Shown: positions 44,843 to 53,573 of the stretch, in pieces | Layout: each line of letters starts with the position of its first letter | Numbering within the stretch: position 1 is the first letter of the stretch | NCBI RefSeq assembly: GCF_014650495.1 | Contig: NZ_BMVB01000002.1 | Coordinates: 434,001 to 498,000 of the forward strand | Direction: 5' to 3' | Length of the DNA: 64,000 nucleotides | Origin: Streptomyces cinnamoneus | GTDB taxonomy: Bacteria; Actinomycetota; Actinomycetes; Streptomycetales; Streptomycetaceae | Position numbers and translations under genes: made by a program | Notes under the pieces: model-generated | Told to the model about the DNA's origin: nothing | Database searches by the model: none | What the model saw: the letters and a program-made list of their open reading frames with translations, nothing else

Positions 44843-45679
44843 ATGGCGAAGACGCGAGCGGGCGGGGGCGAGGGCGAGAGCAGGGGCTGCGGCGAGCCGG
44901 GCGGCCCCGCCGGCTGCGAGCCGACGCCCGCTGAGCAGGTGGAGGAGCTGCTGAAACGGGCCCAGAACGGGTTCGAGATCGGTGAGCCGGTCCTCGACCG
45001 GTTGCGCACCGCGCTGATGCACCAGACCGAGCTGCGCTCGTACCGCCAGCGCAACGACGAGCCCCGGCCGCTGCGCTGCAACACCTACCGGCACATCTTC
45101 CTGCTCGCGGACGGCAGCAGCCTGCTGCTGTACGAGCTGGAGCACGACACCGGGGCGCAGGAGCAGTTCCTCTACGAGCTCTACGCCGACGACCGTGCGC
45201 TCGACGCCGCCGAGCGGCGGGTGCACGACCGGATCGGCGGCGGTGGCATCGGCCCGGGCAGCGAGGCCGAGGAACTGCCCGCCTGGCTGGCGGAGGAGCT
45301 GCTGCTCGCGATGGGCCCCACGCGGCCCCGCCGGGAGTACGTCTCCGAGGCGTCGCCCGACCACGCCCGCCGCCTGCTGCGGCGCGCGGAGAACGCGGAC
45401 GGGCCGGGGGAGGTGGTGCGCGAGCTGCTCCAGGGCGCGCTCGGCCACCACATCGCGCTGATCACCAAGCCCAGGCGACGCAGCGCGGGCCGGGACGCCA
45501 CCTGGTGCCGGTTCTACGAGCACGCCTTCCTGCTGGAGGGCGGGGGCGAGGTCAGCCTCTGGGAGCTCGAACACAACATGACCACGGACGGCCGGCTCGT
45601 CTGTGAGGTGTATCTCGACGAGGCGGAGGCGGAGGTGGCGGCCGACCGGCGCGCCCGTGCCCAAGGGGTGGAGTTATAG
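44843..45679 (+). CDS. DUF6227-like protein with internal duplication
   Basis: 278 residues. Two similar halves are visible: VEELLKRAQNGFEIGEPVLD with YRHIFLLADGSSLLLYELEHD in the first, and RRLLRRAENADGPGEVVREL with YEHAFLLEGGGEVSLWELEHN in the second. The family, as I recall DUF6227, is Streptomyces-specific with no known function. No signal peptide or membrane helix. ATG at 44843. Confidence 0.68.
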   Translation: MAKTRAGGGEGESRGCGEPGGPAGCEPTPAEQVEELLKRAQNGFEIGEPVLDRLRTALMHQTELRSYRQRNDEPRPLRCNTYRHIFLLADGSSLLLYELEHDTGAQEQFLYELYADDRALDAAERRVHDRIGGGGIGPGSEAEELPAWLAEELLLAMGPTRPRREYVSEASPDHARRLLRRAENADGPGEVVRELLQGALGHHIALITKPRRRSAGRDATWCRFYEHAFLLEGGGEVSLWELEHNMTTDGRLVCEVYLDEAEAEVAADRRARAQGVEL

Positions 45680-45722
45680 GGGCCGCACGCACGGGGTCAC
45701 GCACGGGGCCACGCACGGGGTC

Positions 45723-45750
45723 TTGCCCCGGCGTGGTCCCGTGCTACACT
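45723..45750 (+). promoter_or_regulatory. Candidate vegetative promoter of the cold-shock gene
   Basis: TTGCCC (45723-45728) and TACACT (45745-45750) with a 16-bp spacer fit a HrdB-type promoter. It would give a leader of about 120 nt before the cold-shock protein, which includes a possible hairpin around GCGCC-TGACGGTTATGTAGCCGAA-GGCGC. Confidence 0.5.
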
Positions 45751-45879
45751 CATTCGAGTTGCAGTTGTGGTACCCATGAACTCGTGTGCGCCTGACGGTT
45801 ATGTAGCCGAAGGCGCATTTTTGTTTTCGCCGGTCTGTTTCCGGACTTGGGGGCCCATCCCATCGTTAAGGAGACAAAC

Positions 45880-46083
45880 ATGGCTACCGGTACCGTGAAG
45901 TGGTTCAACTCGGAAAAGGGCTTCGGCTTCATCGAGCAGGACGGCGGCGGCCCCGACGTCTTCGCCCACTACTCGAACATCGCCTCCTCGGGCTTCCGTG
46001 AGCTCCTCGAGGGCCAGAAGGTTTCGTTCGACGTCACGCAGGGCCAGAAGGGCCTGCAGGCGGAGAACATCGTCACCATCTGA
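45880..46083 (+). CDS. Cold-shock domain protein (CspA family)
   Basis: 67 residues, one OB-fold cold-shock domain: [21 protein letters not shown] with RNP1 (KGFGFIE) and RNP2 (DVFAHYS). It acts as a single-strand nucleic-acid chaperone. ATG at 45880 follows AAGGAGA (45868-45874). A perfect hairpin lies beyond the stop, then the DEAD-box gene begins 130 bp downstream. Confidence 0.95.
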   Translation: MATGTVKWFNSEKGFGFIEQDGGGPDVFAHYSNIASSGFRELLEGQKVSFDVTQGQKGLQAENIVTI

Positions 46084-46100
46084 CGATCGCTGAACCTCAC

Positions 46101-46134
46101 GATGGGGCCCGCACCACTGGGTGCGGGCCCCATC
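46101..46134 (+). terminator. Hairpin between the cold-shock gene and the DEAD-box gene
   Basis: A 15-bp perfect stem (GATGGGGCCCGCACC and complement) with a 4-nt loop. It may end most cold-shock transcripts, with partial read-through into the helicase gene. Confidence 0.75.
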
Positions 46135-46213
46135 GGCACGTCCGACATGGTCAGGCCCGACCTCACAGGGCCCACACAGGGGGCTGCGCTCCCCATCGAG
46201 GGAAGGTCCCCGT

Positions 46214-47875
46214 ATGACTCGTTCCGCCGCACGCTCTGACCGTGCCGACCGGTCCGCACGCCCCGCACGTTCCCCCCGCCCGGCCCGCGCCCCCCGCCCG
46301 CGCCGCTCCGAGGAGTCGCAGGCGGCCACCCGCCGCCGGCCCGCCGCCGCGCCCCAGGGCGACTTCGCGATGCCGGAGAACACGACGCCTGCGCTGCCGG
46401 CCGTCGACACCTTCGCCGCGCTGGACATGCCCGCGGGCCTCCTGTCCACGCTGAGCCGCGAGGGCGTCACCGAGCCCTTCCCGATCCAGGCCGCGACCCT
46501 GCCCAACTCGCTGGCCGGCCGCGACGTCCTCGGCCGCGGCCGCACGGGCTCCGGCAAGACCCTCGCCTTCGGCCTCGCGCTGCTGGCCCGCACGGCCGGC
46601 CGGCGCGCCGAAACCAAGCGCCCGCTCGCGCTCGTCCTCGTCCCCACCCGGGAGCTGGCGCAGCAGGTCACCGACTCGCTCAGCCCGTACGCGACCGCCG
46701 TCAACCTGCGGATGACCACGGTCGTCGGCGGCATGTCCATCGGCCGCCAGGCCCAGTCCCTCGCGCGCGGCGCGGAGGTGCTGGTCGCGACGCCGGGCCG
46801 GCTCGCCGACCTCATCCAGCGCGGCGACTGCGCCCTCGGCGACGTGGCGATCACGGTCCTGGACGAGGCCGACCAGATGGCCGACATGGGCTTCCTGCCC
46901 CAGGTCACGCGCCTGCTCGACCAGGTCCGGCCGGACGGCCAGCGGATGCTCTTCAGCGCCACGCTGGACCGCAACGTGGACCGCCTCGTCCGCCGCTTCC
47001 TCTCCGACCCGGTGACGCACTCCGTCGACGCGTCCGTGGGCGCCGTCGCCACGATGGAGCACCACCTGCTCAACGTCGCGGACGACACGGTCAAGAAGAA
47101 CACCGTCACGCGCATCGCCGCCCGCGAGGGCCGCGTGATCATGTTCGTGGACACCAAACGCGGTGCCGACCGGCTGGTCAAGCGGCTGCTGTCGGAGGGC
47201 GTGCGCGCCGCCGCGCTGCACGGCGGCAAGAGCCAGCCGCAGCGCAACCGCGTGCTGGAGCAGTTCCGGACCGACCAGGTCACCGCCCTCATCGCGACCA
47301 ACGTCGCGGCGCGCGGCATCCACATCGACGGCCTCGACCTGGTCGTCAACATCGACCCGCCGGTCGACCACAAGGACTACCTCCACCGCGGCGGCCGCAC
47401 GGCCCGCGCGGGCGAGTCGGGCACGGTCGTCACGCTGGTGCTGCCGGCCGAGCGGCGCGAGATGAACCGGATGATGGTGACGGCGAAGATCAAGCCGCTG
47501 GTGGCCGACGTCCACCCGGCGGACGCGGAGCTCGCCCGCATCACGGGTGCGCGCGAGCCCAGCGGCGTCCCCGTGGTCATCGCCCCGCCGGTGCAGGCCC
47601 AGGCCCCGGCGTCCTCCCGCTCCCGCGGCAGCCGCGGTGGCCGCGGCCGCGGCCGTACGGACGGCGCCACGACGTCCGGCAAGACCCCCACCGAGTCCGG
47701 CCGCCGCACGGCGGGCAACCGTTCGGGCGCAGCCGCAGGCAACCGCTCGGGCGCAGCCGCAGGCAACCGTGCGGGTGCCACCGGCCGCCCGGCCGGCGCC
47801 GCCCGCTCGGGCAACGCCGCAGGCCGCCCGCGCCGCAACGGCGGAGGCGGCCCCCGCCGCTCGACGACAGCCTGA
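46214..47875 (+). CDS. DEAD-box RNA helicase
   Basis: 553 residues. A basic, Arg/Ala/Pro-rich N-terminus of about 60 residues precedes the core: FPIQAATLP, GRTGSGKT, PTRELAQQ, TPGRL, DEADQMADMGF, SATLDRN and HRGGRTARAG. The C-terminus is Gly/Arg-rich with AAGNRSG repeats. Placed directly after the cold-shock gene, it probably helps unfold RNA at low temperature. ATG at 46214 with GGAAGG upstream. Paralogous to the protein at 24954-27149. Confidence 0.92.
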   Translation: MTRSAARSDRADRSARPARSPRPARAPRPRRSEESQAATRRRPAAAPQGDFAMPENTTPALPAVDTFAALDMPAGLLSTLSREGVTEPFPIQAATLPNSLAGRDVLGRGRTGSGKTLAFGLALLARTAGRRAETKRPLALVLVPTRELAQQVTDSLSPYATAVNLRMTTVVGGMSIGRQAQSLARGAEVLVATPGRLADLIQRGDCALGDVAITVLDEADQMADMGFLPQVTRLLDQVRPDGQRMLFSATLDRNVDRLVRRFLSDPVTHSVDASVGAVATMEHHLLNVADDTVKKNTVTRIAAREGRVIMFVDTKRGADRLVKRLLSEGVRAAALHGGKSQPQRNRVLEQFRTDQVTALIATNVAARGIHIDGLDLVVNIDPPVDHKDYLHRGGRTARAGESGTVVTLVLPAERREMNRMMVTAKIKPLVADVHPADAELARITGAREPSGVPVVIAPPVQAQAPASSRSRGSRGGRGRGRTDGATTSGKTPTESGRRTAGNRSGAAAGNRSGAAAGNRAGATGRPAGAARSGNAAGRPRRNGGGGPRRSTTA

Positions 47876-48260
47876 GCAGCGAGCAGCAGTGAGCAGGGTC
47901 TGAGCAGACCCTGAGGAGAGTGGGGCGGTGGCCATCGGGCCCCGCCCCACTTTCATGAGCGCCCCCACTTTCATGAGCGCCCCCACTTTCATGAGCGCCC
48001 CCACTTTCATGAGCGCCCCTGCCTTCATGAGCGCCCCTGCCTTCATGAGCGCCCCCTCCGCACCGCACTCACCGCCTGTACCGTCCGCGTTCGGTCGGAT
48101 AACAAATGACGAACGGTCAGATCGGCGGGGGCCCCGAATGCTCCCAAGCCCCGGTGTGGATTCAGGCGTTCGGCTTGGAATCCAGTCATCATGTCTATTA
48201 ACGTTCGATAACGCAGCGCGGTTGTGCAGCCGCCGCAAGGGGCGGCACCGTGCGCCTTCG
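47876..48260. other. Non-coding region between the DEAD-box gene and the M23 leader
   Basis: Contains the 18-bp tandem repeat and then about 200 bp that should hold the promoter for the M23 peptidase. Frames through the repeat are open on both strands but lack a supported start. Confidence 0.4.
47949..48055. repeat. 18-bp tandem repeat, about six units
   Basis: ACTTTCATGAGCGCCCCC is repeated exactly from 47949, 47967, 47985 and 48003 and then twice in a variant with GCC for ACT. Each unit carries the palindrome TCATGA. The period is a multiple of 3, so frames on both strands stay open. Confidence 0.9.
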
Positions 48261-48304
48261 CCGGATCCCGTGGGCGAAACCGGGAACCATCGATTTTGGG
48301 GGGA
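48261..48304 (+). promoter_or_regulatory. Leader element resembling half of a c-di-AMP riboswitch
   Basis: GGGAACCATCGATTTTGGGG (48282-48301) matches the first conserved part of ydaO-type c-di-AMP aptamers, as I remember it, and lies just before a cell-wall peptidase gene, the usual target class. The second conserved half, with its AGCTAACC segment, is not visible before the start codon, so this may be a truncated or chance match. Confidence 0.3.
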
Positions 48305-48314
48305 GTGCGCCTCC

Positions 48315-49439
48315 GTGGCGTCCAACAGGTCTGCTCTCGACGACAGTTCCCACGACCCGTCGTACGACCCCTCCGAGGACCTCGCGGCCGATCAGCCGGC
48401 CCGCGGCAGACACCGCGTCGTCAAGCAGCGTGGCGGCACGATGGCCCGCAGCGGCGCAGTGCTGGGCGTGGGCGTCATAGCGGCGGTCGGCGCCGGCGGA
48501 ATGGCGAGCGCGCAGGACCGTCCGGCGGCGATATCCGTGCCGGACCTGGCCCAGAAGATCCCGGGGGTCGGCCCCCTCATGGCCGGCGACGCGTCCGACG
48601 ACGAGGCGGCCGGGGCCGCGGACGCCCCGGCGGCTCCGGGCTCGGTGGTGGAGGCCATGCACAGCGCGGCCGACGCCGGCGAGGCGCTGCGGGCCCGGAT
48701 CCTGCAGCAGGCCGAGCGCCAGCAGGGCGCGGCCGACGAGGCGGCGCGCGAAGCCGAGGCGCGGGCGGCGGCGGAGAAGACGGCGGCCCACGCGGCGGAA
48801 GCGGCGTCGGCGGCCCGGGCGGCCCACGCGGAGGCAGCCCAGGCGTCCCAGGAGGCCCAGGCGGCGCAGGGCGAACAGGTGCAGCCCGAGGAGGCGGGGG
48901 ACGGCTCCGAAGGTGCCGAACGGTCCGAAGGCGCCGAGCGGTCCGAGCGAGCCTCCCGGGCCGAACGCCCCGAAGGTGCCGAGCGGGCCTCCCGGTCCGA
49001 GCGCACGGCACCCCCCGCCGCCCGGCCCGCAGCCCCGGCCGCCGGCTCGTTCACGCTCCCCCTGACCTCGTACACCCTCACCGCCGGCTTCGGGCAGGCC
49101 GGGAACATGTGGTCCGCGAACCACACCGGCGAGGACTTCGCCGCGCCGACGGGCACTCCGGTCAGGGCGGTGAGCGGCGGTACGGTCACGCAGGCCGGCT
49201 GGGCGGGCGCGTACGGCTACCGGATCGTGCTGACGCTGGGGGACGGCACCGAGATCTGGTACTGCCACCTGTCGTCGATGGTGGTCACCTCCGGCAAGGT
49301 CGGCGCGGGCACCGTCATCGCGCGGGTCGGCGCGACCGGCAACGTCACGGGCCCGCACCTGCACCTGGAGGTGCGGCCGGGAGGCGGGTCGCCGGTGGCC
49401 CCGCTGTCGTGGCTCCGCGCGAGGGGCCTGCAGCCCTGA
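48315..49439 (+). CDS. M23 family metallopeptidase, secreted cell-wall hydrolase
   Basis: 374 residues. The N-terminal GRHRVVKQ segment precedes an export signal (GAVLGVGVIAAVGAGGMASAQ). Next is a long Ala/Glu/Arg helical, coiled-coil region with ERSEGAERSE repeats. The C-terminal LytM/M23 domain begins near residue 245 and has zinc ligands in NHTGEDF and GPHLHLEV. It probably cuts peptidoglycan cross-links. GTG at 48315 follows a GGGGGGAG run. The helical region may keep the enzyme inactive until signalled, as in other LytM proteins. Confidence 0.88.
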   Translation: MASNRSALDDSSHDPSYDPSEDLAADQPARGRHRVVKQRGGTMARSGAVLGVGVIAAVGAGGMASAQDRPAAISVPDLAQKIPGVGPLMAGDASDDEAAGAADAPAAPGSVVEAMHSAADAGEALRARILQQAERQQGAADEAAREAEARAAAEKTAAHAAEAASAARAAHAEAAQASQEAQAAQGEQVQPEEAGDGSEGAERSEGAERSERASRAERPEGAERASRSERTAPPAARPAAPAAGSFTLPLTSYTLTAGFGQAGNMWSANHTGEDFAAPTGTPVRAVSGGTVTQAGWAGAYGYRIVLTLGDGTEIWYCHLSSMVVTSGKVGAGTVIARVGATGNVTGPHLHLEVRPGGGSPVAPLSWLRARGLQP

Positions 49440-49563
49440 CGGGACGGCCGGGGCCGCAGCGGAACGGCCACGGCACCGCAACCGCAGCGAGGCACCCGGG
49501 TTATAGCCGTCACGGATCCGAATTGTCGGGAATGTTCTGCGCGCGAAGGGGAAATCAGAGCGT

Positions 49564-51039
49564 GTGACGACGACCGCGCCCACGATCAGCACGTCAGTGC
49601 CTGCACGCCTGGACCGGCTTCCCTGGTCCCGGTGGCACTGGACCGTGGTGATCGGTCTGGGCACGGTCTGGATCCTCGACGGCCTGGAAGTGACGGTCGT
49701 CGGCAACATCGCGGGCCGTCTCTCCGAGCAGGGGAGCGGCCTGTCGATCACGTCCGGCGGGGTGACGGGCCTGGCGGCCGCTCTCTATGTGGCGGGCGCC
49801 TGTTCCGGCGCGCTCTTCTTCGGCCGCCTGACGGACCTCTTCGGCCGCAAAAGGCTGTTCATGGTCACGCTGGCCGTCTATCTGGGCGCGACCGCCATGA
49901 CGGCGTTGTCGTTCTCGTCCTGGTGGTTCTTCGCCTTCCGCTTCATCACGGGCTTCGGCATCGGCGGTGAGTACGCGGCCATCAACTCCGCGATCGACGA
50001 GCTGATCCCGTGCGCCTACCGGGGCCGGGTCGATCTGATCATCAACGGCAGTTTCTGGCTCGGGGCGATCGCCGGGTCGCTGCTGTCGATACTGATGCTC
50101 GACACGGACATCTTCGCCAAGCACGTCGGCTGGCGGCTGACGTTCGGGCTCGGGGTCGTCCTGGGCCTGGTGATCCTGCTCGTACGCCGCCAGGTACCGG
50201 AAAGTCCGCGCTGGCTGTTCATCCATGGCCGGGGCGAGGAAGCCGAACGCCTGGTGACGTCGATCGAGAAGCGGATCGAAGCGGAGAAGGGCGTCCCGCT
50301 GCCGCCCGCCAAGGGCCGGATCTACTTCCGCCAGCGGGAGAGCTTCGGTTTCCGCGACATCGCCCGCACGGTGTTCTCCGACTACCGCAGGAGGGCCGTC
50401 CTGGGGCTCGCCCTCTTCATCGGCCAGGCGTTCCTCTACAACGCCATCACCTTCGGCTTCGGCGCCATTCTCACCCGGTTCTTCGGCGTCTCCACCTCCC
50501 ACACCGGCTATTTCTTCGCCGTCATAGCGGTCGGCAACTTCCTCGGCCCGCTCTTCCTGGGGAAGCTCTTCGACACGCTCGGCCGGCGCATCATGATCTC
50601 CTCGACGTACCTGCTGGCCGGGTTGCTGCTGTTCGGCACGGCCTGGCTCTTCGGGGCGGGTCATCTGAACGCCGTGACGCTCACGGCCTGCTGGGCGGTG
50701 GTCCTCTTCTTCGCCTCGGCGGGTGCGAGCAGCGCCTATCTGACGGTTTCTGAGATCTTCCCGATGGAGACCCGGGCCATGGCCATCGCCTTCTTCTACG
50801 CGGTGGGCACGGCGGCGGGCGGCATCAGTGGCCCGCTGCTCTTCTCGGCGCTGACGCAGAGCGGGGTGGTCAGTGACACGGTGCTGGCCTTCGACATCGG
50901 CGCGGCGCTGATGTGCATGGGCGGAGTGGTGGCCGCGTTCCTGGCCGTACGGGCGGAAGGCCGCTCCCTTGAGGACATCGCGCCCCCGCTCTCCGTCCAC
51001 CCTCCCGAGCCCCTGCCGGCCCCGGCGCCCGCGGAATAA
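49564..51039 (+). CDS. MFS transporter, sugar/metabolite porter type
   Basis: 491 residues with 12 predicted membrane segments. LTDLFGRKRLF after TM2, RFITGFGIGGEYAAINSAIDEL, PESPRWLFIHGR and a second GKLFDTLGRR repeat mark the sugar-porter/MHS-like subgroup. Substrate unknown. GTG at 49564. It is followed at 30 bp by an aldo/keto reductase on the same strand, probably co-transcribed. Confidence 0.85.
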   Translation: MTTTAPTISTSVPARLDRLPWSRWHWTVVIGLGTVWILDGLEVTVVGNIAGRLSEQGSGLSITSGGVTGLAAALYVAGACSGALFFGRLTDLFGRKRLFMVTLAVYLGATAMTALSFSSWWFFAFRFITGFGIGGEYAAINSAIDELIPCAYRGRVDLIINGSFWLGAIAGSLLSILMLDTDIFAKHVGWRLTFGLGVVLGLVILLVRRQVPESPRWLFIHGRGEEAERLVTSIEKRIEAEKGVPLPPAKGRIYFRQRESFGFRDIARTVFSDYRRRAVLGLALFIGQAFLYNAITFGFGAILTRFFGVSTSHTGYFFAVIAVGNFLGPLFLGKLFDTLGRRIMISSTYLLAGLLLFGTAWLFGAGHLNAVTLTACWAVVLFFASAGASSAYLTVSEIFPMETRAMAIAFFYAVGTAAGGISGPLLFSALTQSGVVSDTVLAFDIGAALMCMGGVVAAFLAVRAEGRSLEDIAPPLSVHPPEPLPAPAPAE

Positions 51040-51068
51040 CAGTCGCGGCAGGGGAGTTGACGTACCGC

Positions 51069-52016
51069 ATGGCTGACAACATGCACCGCACGATCGGCAG
51101 TCTCTCCGTTCACCCCCTGGCCCTCGGTGGCAATGTCTTCGGCTGGACGGCGGACGAGAAGCAGTCCTTCGCGGTCCTCGACGCCTATGCGGAGGCGGGC
51201 GGCAATTTCCTCGACACCGCGGACGTCTATTCCGCGTGGGCGCCCGGCAACGAGGGCGGCGAATCCGAGACCATCATCGGCAATTGGCTCGCCGCCCGCG
51301 GCAACCGTGCCGACGTCGTGGTCGCCACCAAGGTCGGCAACGGCCACCCGGAGCGCCGCGGGCTGGCCCCGGACACCATCAAGAAGGACGTCGAGGCATC
51401 CCTGCGCCGCCTGCGCACGGATTACATCGACCTCTACTACACGCACGTCGACGACACGTCGGTGCCGGTGGAGGACATCATCACGACGCTGGACGCGCTG
51501 GTGAAGGAGGGCAAGGTCCGCGAGATCGCCGCCTCCAACATCACGCCGGAGCGCCTGCGGGCCTCCCTGGACTTCTCCGCCCGTTCCGGCCTGGCGCGGT
51601 ACGTGGCGGTCCAGCCCCACTACAACCTGGTCTCGCGCGACACCTACGAGGGCGACCTCGCGGCGGTGACCGCCGAGTACGGCCTGGCCGCGGTCCCGTA
51701 CTTCGCCCTGGCGTCGGGCTTCCTGACCGGCAAGTATCGACCGGGCGCGACGGTGGAGAGCGCGCGGTCGGCGGGCGCGGCGAAGTACGTGGACTCGGAG
51801 CGGGGCCGCAAGGTCCTGGCCGCCCTGGACGAGGTGGCGGCGGCCCACGACGCCGAGGTCGCCACCGTGGCCCTGTCCTGGCTGGCGGCCCAGCCCACCG
51901 TGGCCACCCCCCTGGCCAGCGCCCGCACGGTGGACCAGCTCCCGTCCCTGCTGGCAGTGGCGGACCTGAAGCTGACGGAGGCGGAGGTGGCGAGGCTGAC
52001 GGAGGCGTCGGCGTAG
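51069..52016 (+). CDS. Aldo/keto reductase
   Basis: 315 residues, TIM-barrel NADPH oxidoreductase. It shows LALGGNVFGWTAD, the catalytic Asp/Tyr segment FLDTADVYSAWAPG, the Lys in VVATKVGNG, and the IDLYYTHVDD and AASNITPERL blocks, with ASARTVDQL near the C-terminus. ATG at 51069. Likely reduces a sugar or aldehyde linked to the preceding transporter. Confidence 0.88.
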   Translation: MADNMHRTIGSLSVHPLALGGNVFGWTADEKQSFAVLDAYAEAGGNFLDTADVYSAWAPGNEGGESETIIGNWLAARGNRADVVVATKVGNGHPERRGLAPDTIKKDVEASLRRLRTDYIDLYYTHVDDTSVPVEDIITTLDALVKEGKVREIAASNITPERLRASLDFSARSGLARYVAVQPHYNLVSRDTYEGDLAAVTAEYGLAAVPYFALASGFLTGKYRPGATVESARSAGAAKYVDSERGRKVLAALDEVAAAHDAEVATVALSWLAAQPTVATPLASARTVDQLPSLLAVADLKLTEAEVARLTEASA

Positions 52017-52052
52017 GCGTGGGGCACGGGATGGGGCGGCCGGGCGGGGTGG

Positions 52053-52361
52053 CTAGGCCCGCCGCTCCACGGCCCAGGAGGCGAGCGCGACGGCCCCGGC
52101 GACACCGAGAACGGACGGCCAGGCCCCGACCTTCTTGGCGAGGGGGTGCGACCCGGCGAACGCGGCGACGTAGAGCCCGCCCAGCGCAGCGGCGGCGCCG
52201 GCCCCGGCCTTCTCGTGCCACTGCTTGCCGGCCACGACACCGGCAGCACCCAGCACCAGGCCCCCGAGCGGCCGCTTCTTCGTCCATCGGGCGACCCCGT
52301 ACCCACCGACGAGGCCGCCGGCGGTCACCAGGGACGCCGGGACTCCAGTCATTGCTGCCAT
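52053..52361 (-). CDS. Small integral membrane protein
   Basis: 102 residues with three or four hydrophobic segments (LVTAGGLVGGYGVARW, LGGLVLGAAGVVAG, AALGGLYVAAFAG, VLGVAGAVALASWAV). ATG at 52361 has GGAGGG eight bases upstream. No family name. Convergent with the aldo/keto reductase gene, divergent from the O-methyltransferase. Confidence 0.7.
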   Translation of the reverse strand: MAAMTGVPASLVTAGGLVGGYGVARWTKKRPLGGLVLGAAGVVAGKQWHEKAGAGAAAALGGLYVAAFAGSHPLAKKVGAWPSVLGVAGAVALASWAVERRA

Positions 52362-52553
52362 GGCCGCACCCTCCACATCACGAGACATCACGAGACGACG
52401 AGCTCGTCCTAAAGCTAACGCCGCGGCACGGGGAACCGGCGGGCGCCCTGGGCATGAATCGCCAGGAGACCGGGCGAATCCCGGCGACCGTGCGTGCGGA
52501 GCGCGCGGTGTGTGCGGTGCGTGTGGTGCGTGTGGACAAGCGGAGGTGGCTGG

Positions 52554-53573
52554 ATGAACGACTGCGAGACGGAAGGACGACGGAGCGCAGCCCTGATCGT
52601 CGAGGAGGCCCTGGGCTTCCTCTATCCGGCCGCTCTGCGTGCGGCGGCGGCTGTGGGGGTGGCGGACCACTTGACCGACGGCCCCCGCACGCCGGGGGAG
52701 CTGGCGAAGACGACGGGCACGGACGCGGCGAGCCTGCACCGGGTCCTGCGCCTCCTGGCGACGCGTGGCCTGTTCGAGGAGGACGCGGAGGGGCGCTTCC
52801 GCCTGACGGAGGCCGGTGACGCGCTGCGGACGGACGCGCCGGTGTCGGTGCGCTCGGCGGTCCTGATGATCACGGACCGCACGATGTGGCTGCCGGCGGG
52901 CGAGATGACCCGCTGCCTGGAGGACGGGGCGTCGGCGTTCGGCCCGATCTTCGGCATGCCGTTCTTCGAGTACTTCGCCCAGGACGCCCGGACGGCCGAG
53001 ATCTTCCACAAGGGCATGGCCTCGATGTCCGACGCCGAGAACCAGCCCATCGCGGATGCCTGCCCCTTCCCGGAACGGGCCACGGTGGTCGACGTGGGCG
53101 GCGGCCACGGCGGCCTGCTGCTGTCGGCGCTCCGCGCGAACCCCTCCCTGAAAGGCATCCTCTACGACCGGCCCCACGTACTGGCCGGCCACCGCCTGGA
53201 CACCCCGGACCTCACCGGCCGCTGGTCCCTGGCCGAAGGCGACTTCTTCACCTCGACCCCACCCGGCGACGTCTACCTCCTCAAGCGCATCCTCCACGAC
53301 TGGGACGACGCCCAGTCCCTCACCCTCCTCCGCAACTGCCGCCGCGCCATGGCCCCGGGAGGCCGCGTCCTGGTCATCGACGCGGTCATCCCACCGGACA
53401 ACGCCCCTCACCAGGGCAAGACCCTGGACCTGATGATGATGGCGTCCCTGGTGGGCCGAGAACGCACCGCAGCAGACTTCACCCAGCTCTTCGCGGCCGC
53501 AGACCTCCAGCTATCCCGCGTGATCCCCACGGGCACGGTGCTGTCGATCGTGGAGGGCGTCCCCTCGGCCTAG
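52554..53573 (+). CDS. O-methyltransferase (plant-type/acetylserotonin family)
   Basis: 339 residues. An N-terminal winged-helix dimerisation domain (LALRAAAAVGVADHL-like, TGTDAASLHRVLRLLATRGLFEE) precedes the SAM domain: motif I VVDVGGGHGGLLLSAL, ILYDRPHV, LKRILHDWDDAQS with the catalytic His, and GGRVLVIDAVIP. Members methylate phenols and polyketides. ATG at 52554 with CGGAGG upstream. Its stop overlaps the stop of the convergent helicase (CTAG). Confidence 0.86.
   Translation: MNDCETEGRRSAALIVEEALGFLYPAALRAAAAVGVADHLTDGPRTPGELAKTTGTDAASLHRVLRLLATRGLFEEDAEGRFRLTEAGDALRTDAPVSVRSAVLMITDRTMWLPAGEMTRCLEDGASAFGPIFGMPFFEYFAQDARTAEIFHKGMASMSDAENQPIADACPFPERATVVDVGGGHGGLLLSALRANPSLKGILYDRPHVLAGHRLDTPDLTGRWSLAEGDFFTSTPPGDVYLLKRILHDWDDAQSLTLLRNCRRAMAPGGRVLVIDAVIPPDNAPHQGKTLDLMMMASLVGRERTAADFTQLFAAADLQLSRVIPTGTVLSIVEGVPSA

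Noticed and set aside
47949..48055. CRISPR array
   Set aside because: The units are head-to-tail without spacers; it is a simple tandem repeat. No cas gene is present in the window.
47928..48314. N-terminal extension of the M23 peptidase frame through the 18-bp repeat
   Set aside because: The conserved N-terminus starts at GTG 48315 with a ribosome site; the extension is only repeat translation.
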